A DNA stretch of 27,869 bases from HNR sp040400085 (lineage in GTDB: Bacteria; Actinomycetota; Actinomycetes; Actinomycetales; Microbacteriaceae): NCBI GenBank assembly GCA_040400085.1, contig JBBAQX010000066.1, positions 1-27,869 on the forward strand. Reading direction: 5' to 3'. Positions 16,452 through 23,886 of this stretch are shown here, in pieces. A program made the translations under genes and the position numbers. Every line of letters starts with the position of its first letter. The stretch's first letter is position 1. The notes below the pieces were generated by a model. The model did no database searches and had not been told where the DNA came from. It saw nothing but the letters and a program-made list of their open reading frames with translations.

Positions 16452-17174
16452 ATGTCATTAGACATAAATGCGATTGAAGTTCGGAAGTTGACTAAGGAGT
16501 ATAGAAGCCGAGTGGCCGTTCAGGAGCTGACATTCGATGTGCCCCGCGGATCCGTCGTTGGGTTGCTCGGGCCAAATGGCGCCGGTAAATCGACGACGCT
16601 TCGAGCCATAGTTGGTTTGCTGCGCCCGACAAGCGGTGATATTTTAATTGAGGGTATGCCATTTTCTGCCCTCAAGAACCCCGCAACGTGTGTTGGAGTT
16701 CATATGGACGGGTTCGGCTTCGAAATTGGAATTACCGCGGGGCGTCATCTGGAAATAGTTTGTCTAGCAGCGGGCGTTCCACGAAAGCGGGTGCGAGAGG
16801 TCCTCGAAGAAGTGGGTCTTGAAGATGAAGCTCGACGCCGTGTGAAGACTTTTTCAACGGGGATGGTTCAACGATTGGGCCTAGCTGCGGCCCTTATAGG
16901 GTCCCCTCGAACTCTAATTCTAGATGAGCCAGCCAACGGATTGGATCCTGACGGTATTCGATGGCTCCGTCTGTATCTCCGTGAATTCGCGAAGCAAGGT
17001 GGGACTGTGCTTATCTCTAGCCATCAGCTTGCAGAAATTGAGCAGATGGTTGATGAAGTAGTCATAATCAAACAACAGGCTTTATTCGCTGGAAAGCTAG
17101 GCGATCTTGTCGCCCACAAAAACGATTCGCTTGAGAACAAGTACTTCGATCTTGTTGGAGGATCTACAGCATGA
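16452..17174 (+). CDS. ABC transporter ATP-binding protein (daptide export/immunity)
   Basis: This is a 240-residue nucleotide-binding subunit with Walker A GPNGAGKST (40-48), signature FSTGMVQRL in place of LSGGQ, Walker B TLILDEPANGLDP and switch ISSHQ. STGM-type signatures are common in ATPases of bacteriocin self-protection and drug exporters of the ABC-2 type. It starts 15 bases after mpaP and overlaps the first permease by four bases (ATGA). With the two permeases it should form a heterodimeric exporter for the mature peptide, or an immunity pump; sequence alone does not distinguish these. Confidence 0.92.
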   Translation: MSLDINAIEVRKLTKEYRSRVAVQELTFDVPRGSVVGLLGPNGAGKSTTLRAIVGLLRPTSGDILIEGMPFSALKNPATCVGVHMDGFGFEIGITAGRHLEIVCLAAGVPRKRVREVLEEVGLEDEARRRVKTFSTGMVQRLGLAAALIGSPRTLILDEPANGLDPDGIRWLRLYLREFAKQGGTVLISSHQLAEIEQMVDEVVIIKQQALFAGKLGDLVAHKNDSLENKYFDLVGGSTA

Positions 17175-17899
17175 TTACTGCGATTCGAAGCGAACTCTTG
17201 CGCTCCGTGAGCGGGCTCTCATTGTGGGCCGTTTACTTGCTGACGATTATGGTACCGGTTGCGGTTTTTTCTCCGAACGACTCCTTGGCGGTGATCGATG
17301 AAGCAGACCCAGGGATGGCCACCGCTCGATTGCTAGCACCTCTGGCTTGGTCCTTCGTATATGCAGGTTTCATTGGTGCGTATGCGGTAACTCGAGAGTA
17401 CTATTACGATTCAATGGACAGGACTTTAGTGGAGCTTGGCTTTCTCCGTGCGTTCTGGGGAAAACTGATTGCTGGGAGTATTATGGCGATGGTACTAGCG
17501 ATATGCATGTTCTGTATATGGACAATAGTTGCGTTTTTCATTCTGAATCAGCATGGTTTGCCTCTGACCCTAACTGCGGAGGTATGGCGTATTTACGGAG
17601 GAGCTCTGCTTGGGGTATTCCTGGGTGCAATTATCGGTGGTGCTATCGGTTGGATCACAAGGAACTATTACCTCGGGGCAATCATTGTGCTAGCGTTTCC
17701 GCTCGCTATTGAGTTCGCTTGGTTAGGATCATCGCCAGGGGTCGCCAAATTCTCTCTCGGACTGAGTCTCGCTGCGCTGAGCGTTCCGGGATTCAAAAAT
17801 GAACTGCTCGAAATGGCCCCTGCGATGGGAATTGCGTGCGTCTGGGCGGCTGGCCTTGTCGTTTTAGCGTGGTTTCTTGGCCGTAGGCGAGTTTCATGA
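17171..17899 (+). CDS. ABC-2-type transporter permease, subunit 1
   Basis: The 242-residue protein has about six hydrophobic segments and no ATPase motif, as in small ABC-2 permeases of antimicrobial-peptide exporters. The first helix follows a short basic N-terminus (ITAIRSELLRS). GGAGG at 17157-17161 precedes the ATG, which overlaps the ATPase stop. The last four bases overlap the second permease. I see no peptidase domain, so leader removal must occur elsewhere, consistent with MpaP. Confidence 0.8.
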   Translation: MITAIRSELLRSVSGLSLWAVYLLTIMVPVAVFSPNDSLAVIDEADPGMATARLLAPLAWSFVYAGFIGAYAVTREYYYDSMDRTLVELGFLRAFWGKLIAGSIMAMVLAICMFCIWTIVAFFILNQHGLPLTLTAEVWRIYGGALLGVFLGAIIGGAIGWITRNYYLGAIIVLAFPLAIEFAWLGSSPGVAKFSLGLSLAALSVPGFKNELLEMAPAMGIACVWAAGLVVLAWFLGRRRVS

Positions 17900-18633
17900 T
17901 TGCTAATGCCCTTCGCGCTCAGGGCTGCAGTTTCAAGGGCGATGTAGTTTTTCGCATCATGGTAGCGGTCTCGTTCATAATGGCGCTTTCATTGGCAGCG
18001 AGCATCCCGACTGGAATTCGGGAGGCCCCTCTAGAAACGCGTGATTCATTCGTCGAATCCTTCGGGGTAATTATCGCAATTTACGGCGCGATCTTAGCGG
18101 CTATCTATGCCTCCTTTCGATACACGATAGACCGCCGCAACGGCGTTGTGTCCCAGCGCTTAGCTTTGCAACCGCGAAGGATGTTAAATGTAGCGATGAG
18201 AGTTCCATATTCTGGTTTAGGCGGCGCAATTGTCGCACTGTCGGCATGCCTCGGAGGGTACATTGCGCTTAGTATTTCGATGGGATATAGCCAGCCTCCT
18301 TGGAGCTCTATTGGCCCGACGCTCGCGCTAGGTGCTGCTGCTGGACTTTGGGGTCTTGGGCTAGGACTTTTGGTTCAAGCTCATTTGCCAGCCCTATTCG
18401 TGGTTTCTGTCTCATTAAGTTGCGCAATGTTTGTTGCTATGTTTTGGGGGTCATATGCCGTCTGGTTTCCCCTGCTTGTAATGCTTCAGGCATGTGGGTT
18501 CAAAATAAGCCAACTTGGTATTGAATCAAGTGGAAACATTCATATTCTTGCTGCTGTATTGGGGGCAATCGCTTGGGTCTCAGTCGCCCTTATCGCGGGT
18601 ACTGTCTCGTTTCTCCGGAGCGACGTGAAATAA
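17896..18633 (+). CDS. ABC transporter permease, subunit 2
   Basis: The 245-residue protein has about six hydrophobic segments and a similar layout to the preceding permease, but little sequence likeness to it. Together they probably form the membrane half of one exporter. The ATGA overlap with subunit 1 implies coupled translation. It is the last gene of the daptide operon; no clear terminator follows, so reading through toward argF is possible. Confidence 0.75.
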   Translation: MIANALRAQGCSFKGDVVFRIMVAVSFIMALSLAASIPTGIREAPLETRDSFVESFGVIIAIYGAILAAIYASFRYTIDRRNGVVSQRLALQPRRMLNVAMRVPYSGLGGAIVALSACLGGYIALSISMGYSQPPWSSIGPTLALGAAAGLWGLGLGLLVQAHLPALFVVSVSLSCAMFVAMFWGSYAVWFPLLVMLQACGFKISQLGIESSGNIHILAAVLGAIAWVSVALIAGTVSFLRSDVK

Positions 18634-18934
18634 CACGAAAACATTCCTGTCAAGTTTGTCTTATTCAAATCAACTTCCGCTTTGCGGTGAAATAATAAGA
18701 GCAACATAGATTTAATGATTAATTTTATTCGAGTCGGAACAAGTTTGTCCTTGGCGGTTGCTGAAAGTGAATGCTTCTTGCTCTAGTTTAAATTTCGTTT
18801 AATGGCGCTTTGCGTAAGCCTGGGCTTTTGGATTAAGGGGATACCTGTTTTGATCACAATCTGAGGTTTTCACCGTTTAAACGTCTCTACGATGGTGCAC
18901 CTGTGTTGTTTGAAACTGCTCGCCAGATTGCGAG
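18634..18934. other. AT-rich end of the island, no intact gene
   Basis: I see no supported gene here. A small hairpin CCGC-TTT-GCGG occurs near 18676-18686 without a T tract. From 18837 a short open frame runs in phase into the argD fragment (with LRFSPFKRLYDGAPVLFETA); it may be the tail of an unrecognised gene fused at the junction, or chance. Confidence 0.4.
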
Positions 18935-19031
18935 GTCAACGATTCGCCTGGCCCCGCCGCTGATCGTGGGCGACGCGGAGATCGCTGACTTCACCCGGCT
19001 GTTTGGTGAGGCGCTGGCTGCAGTGGCGTAG
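18935..19031 (+). pseudogene. argD: Duplicated 3' fragment of argD (right direct repeat, attR-like)
   Basis: The fragment encodes the last 32 codons of ArgD, ending TAG at 19029-19031, and matches the intact argD end except for one amino acid (Val to Ala). The mostly synonymous differences show that it is a homologous allele from another lineage, not a recent copy. It is almost certainly the displaced original end of argD or the donor's copy. argF begins 60 bases later, as would be expected in an uninterrupted arginine operon. Confidence 0.85.
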
Positions 19032-19079
19032 CGGCGTGGCTTACCGCAGCATGACCATGCACCCGGCCCTCGCTCCCGC

Positions 19080-19085
19080 TAGAGT
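19080..19085 (+). promoter_or_regulatory. Candidate -10 for a leaderless argF transcript
   Basis: TAGAGT ends six bases before the argF ATG, and there is no ribosome-binding site between. The arrangement matches that before argC. It would give argF its own promoter, which it needs now that the island separates it from argCJBD. Confidence 0.35.
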
Positions 19086-19091
19086 TGTTTC

Positions 19092-20015
19092 ATGACCCGC
19101 CATTTTCTTCGCGACGACGATCTGACCACCGCCGAGCAGACAGAGGTTCTCGACCTCGCGCTGCGCTTAAAGGCGGCGCCGTATTCGGAAAGGCCGCTCG
19201 AAGGGCCCCAGACCGCGGCCGTTATCTTCGACAAGACCTCAACCCGCACCCGGGTGAGCTTCGCCGTGGGCATCGCGGATCTGGGTGGAAGCCCGCTCAT
19301 CATCGATAGCCAGTCGAGCCAGCTCGGCGGCAAGGAGTCGGTTGAAGACACGGCGCGCGTCCTAGAGCGCATGGTCTCCGCCATCATCTGGCGCACCTAC
19401 TCACAGCAGGGCCTCGAAGAGATGGCCCGCGGCACGACCGTTCCCGTCATCAACGCGCTCTCCGACGACTTTCACCCGTGCCAGATCCTCGCCGACCTAC
19501 TCACGATCCGCGAGCACAAGGGCGACCTCGCGGGCCTCACCATGACCTACGTGGGCGACGCGGCCAACAACATGGCGCATTCCTACCTCCTCGGCGGGGC
19601 CACCGCCGGGATGAACGTGCGCATCGCCGGGCCGGACGGCTACCTCCCGCTCCCCGAATACGTCGCGGATGCGCTCTCGATTGCGGATGCTCACGGCACC
19701 GATATCTGGATCGGTAGCGATCCCGTCGAGGCCGTCACCGGCGCGGACGTCATCATCACAGACACGTGGGTGTCGATGGGGCAGGAAGACGAGAAGGCCC
19801 AGCGGGTCGAGATGTTCAAGGACTACCAGGTCACCGAGGAACTTTTCGCCCAGGCCAAGGACGACGCGATCTTCATGCACTGTCTCCCCGCCTACCGCGG
19901 CTACGAGGTCGCGGCCGAGGTTATCGACGGGCCGCGCAGCGTGGTCTGGGACGAGGCCGAGAACCGCGTGCACGCCCAGAAGGCGCTGCTGGCCTGGCTG
20001 CTCGCGCAGGGTTAG
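19092..20015 (+). CDS. argF: Ornithine carbamoyltransferase
   Basis: ArgF joins carbamoyl phosphate to ornithine to make citrulline. The 307-residue protein has the carbamoyl-phosphate motif STRTR (50-54), HPCQ (128-131) and the ornithine-binding HCLPAYRG (263-270), all intact. It is the first gene right of the island and is cut off from argCJBD by 14 kb. The ATG lacks a ribosome-binding site but has a -10-like TAGAGT close upstream, so leaderless expression is likely. argR does not follow it here, unlike in many actinobacteria. Confidence 0.97.
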   Translation: MTRHFLRDDDLTTAEQTEVLDLALRLKAAPYSERPLEGPQTAAVIFDKTSTRTRVSFAVGIADLGGSPLIIDSQSSQLGGKESVEDTARVLERMVSAIIWRTYSQQGLEEMARGTTVPVINALSDDFHPCQILADLLTIREHKGDLAGLTMTYVGDAANNMAHSYLLGGATAGMNVRIAGPDGYLPLPEYVADALSIADAHGTDIWIGSDPVEAVTGADVIITDTWVSMGQEDEKAQRVEMFKDYQVTEELFAQAKDDAIFMHCLPAYRGYEVAAEVIDGPRSVVWDEAENRVHAQKALLAWLLAQG

Positions 20016-20085
20016 ACCCCACGGTTAGATCGCGCAGGGTAGGCCGAAGGGCTAGGTCGCACATGTTAGAACGAGCAGAATAGTT

Positions 20086-21267
20086 ATGCCCCGAGCATCC
20101 GTCAATGGAAGCGAGGCGACTCCAGGCTCAGTCGACCGCATCGTCGGCCTGGACGTCGCGCGCGGCCTGGCCGTCATTGGGATGCTCGCGGCGCACACGT
20201 TGACGACGGAAATCTTCGACTGGGCCCAGCCCGGCACCTGGGGCGACGTGGTGAACGGGCGTTCGTCGGTGCTCTTCGCGGTGCTTGCCGGAATTTCGCT
20301 CGCGATAATCACGGGCCGAACCGAGCCCGTTGTCGGCGTCCCGCTGTTGCAGGCCCGGCTGCGGATCTTCACCAGGGCGGCGCTGATCATCGCGATTGGG
20401 GGAATTCTCGAAACGCTGGGCACTCCCGTGGCGATCATTCTGCCCGTGTATGGGATGCTCTTTATCGTCTCGCTCCCTTTCCTGCGTTGGCGTTCCCGGT
20501 CTCTTTTTGCGCTGGCCAGCGTTTTGGCTGCAGTGATGCCGTTCGTGGTGGCTACTCTCGTTGCCCTCAATGTCGACGCGGCCTACGAGTGGTCGTGGTT
20601 CGCGGAGCTCGCGGTACTTGGCGCTTATCCCGCGCTGACCTGGGCGGCCTTCGTGCTGCTGGGGTTGGGACTGGGGCGCCTGGACCTCACGGCGGCGTTG
20701 ATTCAGCGTCGCCTGCTGATCGCCGGGGTAGCGCTGGCGGTCGCGGGTTACGGTCTCGGCTCGCTGGCCTGGCATGCCTGGGGGAGTGCACAGGGCGCTG
20801 GGGCGTTTCTGATGTCGGACTTTTCGGAGCCGACGTCTCTCTCAGACGGCGCATCTTCTTTCGATACGTCCAGCCTCGTGTCTATCGCCCCGCACAGCGG
20901 CTCAACGTTCGAGGTGGTCGGCGCCGCGGGGTTCGCCCTGGCCGTGATCGCCCTGTGCCTCATGGCGGCCCCGCGCATCCGGTTTGCGTTGTATCCGCTC
21001 GCTGCTACCGGGGCCATGGCCCTCACCGCCTACACCGCGCAGATTGTCATCCTGTGGGCGGTTGGTTTCTCCGTGACGGGGGAATCCCAGACCCTGCTAT
21101 TTGTGGTGCTTGCCCTCGGGACTATGGCCGTGGCATCCGTCTGGGGAGCAACCCTGGGCAGGGGGCCTCTCGAGCGGATGCTCACGGCCGTCTCGCGCTC
21201 GGCCGCGGCTATCGCGCCGGGTAATCAAACCCCCAGGCGCCCGCCCAGTACACTGGACAGAGAATAA
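20086..21267 (+). CDS. Membrane protein of the heparan-alpha-glucosaminide N-acetyltransferase / DUF418-like type
   Basis: The 393-residue polytopic protein begins, after a short polar tail, with RIVGLDVARGLAVIGMLAAH (residues 18-37), the typical opening of the HGSNAT/DUF1624 and DUF418 membrane acyltransferase-like families. About ten hydrophobic segments follow. These families are thought to move acyl groups across membranes onto surface sugars, but the substrate in bacteria is mostly unknown. It sits between argF and argH, the position where argR or argG is often found, and has no evident link to arginine synthesis. The last 25 residues are polar and Pro-rich. Confidence 0.75.
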   Translation: MPRASVNGSEATPGSVDRIVGLDVARGLAVIGMLAAHTLTTEIFDWAQPGTWGDVVNGRSSVLFAVLAGISLAIITGRTEPVVGVPLLQARLRIFTRAALIIAIGGILETLGTPVAIILPVYGMLFIVSLPFLRWRSRSLFALASVLAAVMPFVVATLVALNVDAAYEWSWFAELAVLGAYPALTWAAFVLLGLGLGRLDLTAALIQRRLLIAGVALAVAGYGLGSLAWHAWGSAQGAGAFLMSDFSEPTSLSDGASSFDTSSLVSIAPHSGSTFEVVGAAGFALAVIALCLMAAPRIRFALYPLAATGAMALTAYTAQIVILWAVGFSVTGESQTLLFVVLALGTMAVASVWGATLGRGPLERMLTAVSRSAAAIAPGNQTPRRPPSTLDRE

Positions 21268-21303
21268 TCATCAGCCACGAGAGAGCGGTTCGCAAGTACT
21301 CCC

Positions 21304-22752
21304 ATGTCAGAACACACACCTTCACACGATGCACACGGATCCGACGACGCAAACCGGGCCGGCGAAGCTGGCGCGCTCTGGGGAGGCCGCTTCGCGAGCG
21401 GGCCATCGCCCGAGCTTCAGTTGCTGAGCAAGTCGACACAATTTGACTGGGCCCTCGCGAACTACGACATCGACGGCTCGAAGGCGCACGCGACGGCCCT
21501 TGCCTCGGCGGGTTACCTTAGCTCAGAAGAACTCGCAGACATGCACCGCGCGCTTGAAGTCCTCAGCACCGACGTCAACAGTGGTTACTTTACGGCGGCG
21601 GAGAGCGACGAAGACGTCCACTCCGCGCTCGAGCGCGGGCTCGTTGAGCGGGCCGGTGCCCAGCTCGGCGGTAAGCTGCGCGCTGGCCGCAGCCGCAACG
21701 ACCAGATCGCCACGCTGGGGCGGATCTATATGCTGGATCACGAGGCGCGCATCCGTTCATTGATCGTTCAGCTCATCGACATCCTCGTCGCCCAGGCCGA
21801 GGCTCATCCCACGGCCACGATGCCGGGCCGCACCCACCTGCAGCATGCCCAGCCCGTGCTGCTCGCTCATCAGTTGGCCGCGCACGCCTGGCCGCTGGTG
21901 CGCGACCTGGAGCGCCTGAGCGATTGGAAGGTCCGCGCATCCCGCTCGCCCTATGGTGCCGGTGCTCTCGCGGGAAGTTCCCTCGGGCTCGACCCCGCCC
22001 TCGTGGCGAGCGAGCTGGGACTCGCCGCGCCCTGCGACAACTCGATTGACGCCACCGCGTCGCGGGATGTCATGGCCGAGTTCGCGTTTATCCTCGCGCA
22101 GATCGGCATCGACCTGTCCCGGTTCTCCGAGGAGATCATCCTGTGGGCGACGCGCGAGTTCAACTTCGTGCGGCTGCACGACAGCTTCTCGACGGGTTCG
22201 TCGATCATGCCGCAGAAGAAGAACCCGGATATCGCGGAGCTTGCCCGCGGCAAGTCAGGGCGCCTGATCGGTAACCTCACCGGCTTGCTCGCGACGCTCA
22301 AGGCCATGCCGCTCGCCTATAACCGCGACCTGCAGGAAGACAAGGAGCCGATCTTCGATTCGGTGAGCCAGCTCGAGGTCCTGCTGCCCGCCTTCAACGG
22401 CATGGTCGCGACCCTCACATTCAACACCGAGCGGATGGCCGAGCTTGCGCCCCAGGGCTTCTCGCTTGCGACGGATGTTGCGGAATGGCTCGTCAAGCAA
22501 GGCGTCATCTTCCGGGATGCGCACGAGATCTCAGGCGAGCTGGTACGGTTCTGCGAGGAGCGCGGGCTGGAGCTGCACGAGCCAACCGACGAGCAGCTGG
22601 CGAGCGTGTCGCCGCATCTCACGGCATCCGTTCGTGATGTTCTCACCGTCGAAGGCTCGGTCAATAGCCGTGTCGGCGTCGGCGGAACTGCAGCCGTACG
22701 CGTCGCCGAGCAGCTCGTGGAACTCAAGCGGCTGGCGAACGAATACCGCTAG
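21304..22752 (+). CDS. argH: Argininosuccinate lyase
   Basis: ArgH splits argininosuccinate to arginine and fumarate, the last pathway step. The 482-residue protein carries the fumarase/aspartase superfamily signature GSSIMPQKKNP (298-308), which holds the mobile catalytic loop, and GRTHLQHAQP with the family's conserved Thr-His pair. An N-terminal extension of about 20 residues precedes the usual LWGGRFASGPSPE start of the family. argG, whose product supplies the substrate, is not in this window. Confidence 0.97.
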   Translation: MSEHTPSHDAHGSDDANRAGEAGALWGGRFASGPSPELQLLSKSTQFDWALANYDIDGSKAHATALASAGYLSSEELADMHRALEVLSTDVNSGYFTAAESDEDVHSALERGLVERAGAQLGGKLRAGRSRNDQIATLGRIYMLDHEARIRSLIVQLIDILVAQAEAHPTATMPGRTHLQHAQPVLLAHQLAAHAWPLVRDLERLSDWKVRASRSPYGAGALAGSSLGLDPALVASELGLAAPCDNSIDATASRDVMAEFAFILAQIGIDLSRFSEEIILWATREFNFVRLHDSFSTGSSIMPQKKNPDIAELARGKSGRLIGNLTGLLATLKAMPLAYNRDLQEDKEPIFDSVSQLEVLLPAFNGMVATLTFNTERMAELAPQGFSLATDVAEWLVKQGVIFRDAHEISGELVRFCEERGLELHEPTDEQLASVSPHLTASVRDVLTVEGSVNSRVGVGGTAAVRVAEQLVELKRLANEYR

Positions 22753-22783
22753 GCGCGCGTCTAAACGGCTTCTAAAACGGCGT

Positions 22784-23074
22784 CTAAAACACCGGCGCGA
22801 AGTGCTCCACCACGGGAAACGGCTCGTAGAAGTGGTGGAGCGCCGCCTTCCACTCCAGGTATTCCGTAGACCCGCGGAAGCCCTCGGTGTGGTCCTCGAG
22901 CGTGTCCCAGTGCACGATGAGCAGGTAGCTTGACGGATGCTCGATCCCGCGTGACAGCGAGAGCTCACGAAATCCGGGCATCCCCGAGATAATTAGCCGC
23001 GCGGCGTCGAAAGCCTTCTCGAAGTTTTCCTCGCGGCCGGGGATAACGGGCAGTAGCGCGTGTTCAACGATCAT
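22784..23074 (-). CDS. Antibiotic biosynthesis monooxygenase (ABM) domain protein
   Basis: The 96-residue protein has the compact dimeric alpha/beta ABM fold pattern: an N-terminal strand (IVEHALLPVIPG), a helix containing FEKAFDAARL, SYLLIVHWDTLEDHTEGF and a C-terminal HHFYEPFPVVEHF. Members range from quinol monooxygenases to heme-handling or unknown-function proteins. The ATG at 23074 overlaps the stop of the upstream membrane-protein gene by four bases, so the two are one operon. It converges on argH with a 31-base gap. A longer frame extends upstream but has no support. Confidence 0.85.
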   Translation of the reverse strand: MIVEHALLPVIPGREENFEKAFDAARLIISGMPGFRELSLSRGIEHPSSYLLIVHWDTLEDHTEGFRGSTEYLEWKAALHHFYEPFPVVEHFAPVF

Positions 23075-23685
23075 GTTTCTAGCTTGGCGGATACCCCGCG
23101 GAAAAGCGAAGCGTAGACCGGTCCAGAGACGAACCAGATGATGAGGATCACGGTGAGGATTCGCGCTGTTGAAAAGAGGCTCTCGGTATCGCCTCCGTTG
23201 ATGTTCAGCACAGCTTCCGGCGCGAGCTCGGTTCCGTTCCAGCCGACAGTCAACGTTTTCATGACGAGCAGTAGCGGGACGCAGATAAGCCACATGACCA
23301 TCATCCTGCCGCAGTCTCGCCATTGCTCTCGTACATACTCAGGTCCCTCTGTGGCTTTTTCTAGACGTTCCGCCCCCGCAAAACGAACCGCAAACCACCT
23401 GTCTGCCCTCTGAATCGTGTTGTGACCGAACCCGATCGTAAATCCCAGATAGAGAACCGCGAGTACGTGAGAGAAGTTCGGGGCGCTGCCGCGCGCGAGG
23501 TCGCCGATCGTCAGCGACACCAGCACCACATCGAGCAATGGAACACAGATCAGTAGTATCGAGCTGAGTCGCCGCATTTTCAAGACGTAGCGGGAGGTCA
23601 ACCCGCCCAGTAGAAAAACCCAAAAGAAAATTTCGATGGCAATGATCACCCAGATCAGCGGGTTAGAACCGAATGTCTCGTGCAT
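23071..23685 (-). CDS. Integral membrane protein, function unknown
   Basis: The 204-residue protein has about five transmembrane segments, beginning PLIWVIIAIEIFFWVFLLGG. It contains a loop with REQWRDCGRMMVM and a C-terminal helix pair. The overall look is that of small actinobacterial membrane proteins described as integral membrane proteins; I cannot give a function. A good ribosome-binding site (GAGAGGAA) lies before the ATG at 23685. It is divergent from the sensor kinase gene, and the shared 201-base spacer holds a clean inverted repeat, so it may be a target of that two-component system. Confidence 0.75.
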   Translation of the reverse strand: MHETFGSNPLIWVIIAIEIFFWVFLLGGLTSRYVLKMRRLSSILLICVPLLDVVLVSLTIGDLARGSAPNFSHVLAVLYLGFTIGFGHNTIQRADRWFAVRFAGAERLEKATEGPEYVREQWRDCGRMMVMWLICVPLLLVMKTLTVGWNGTELAPEAVLNINGGDTESLFSTARILTVILIIWFVSGPVYASLFRGVSAKLET

Positions 23686-23800
23686 GGTGATTCCTCTCTG
23701 CGAACGCTTGATAAATCGTCGTGCTTCAATCGTCGCCCGCGAGCTTCCGGTTCCGCATCGGCCAGTGTGATGGTCTCTACCCGGCCTCCACCCCGAGTCT

Positions 23801-23818
23801 GTACATCCTTTGATGTAC
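23801..23818. promoter_or_regulatory. Inverted repeat, candidate operator of the NarL-type regulator
   Basis: GTACATC and GATGTAC are perfect 7-base arms separated by CTTT. The repeat is midway between the divergent membrane-protein and sensor-kinase genes. LuxR/NarL-type regulators often bind such dyads near their own operons; binding here is inferred. Confidence 0.5.
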
Positions 23819-23886
23819 GCGAGACACGGTCGACCTCATCCCATTGAGTGTCGCAATGTGGACCGATCACTGATTTGATAGAGAGC

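Larger units (their letters stand above)
4824..19031 (+). mobile_element. Genomic island inserted at the 3' end of argD, carrying a daptide cluster
   Basis: The segment is bounded by 97-base direct repeats of the argD 3' end, offset by 14,111 bases. The outer flanks (argCJBD and argF onward) are high-GC with arginine-pathway continuity. The interior has AT-rich spacers, different codon choice and accessory genes. A 3' end rebuilt by an incoming homologous tail is the pattern left by integrative elements that use a gene end as attachment site. No integrase, excisionase, transposase or conjugation gene is visible, so this may be a passively mobilised or decayed element, or a product of homologous recombination. 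Confidence 0.7.

Noticed and set aside
4824..19031. Direct repeat as an assembly artefact
   Set aside because: Eight dispersed, mostly synonymous differences between the copies are not expected from misassembly of one sequence.
22757..22795. Short repeats of TCTAAAACGG-like units after argH
   Set aside because: Three imperfect copies in a small convergent spacer; no hairpin or known element, probably chance or slippage.
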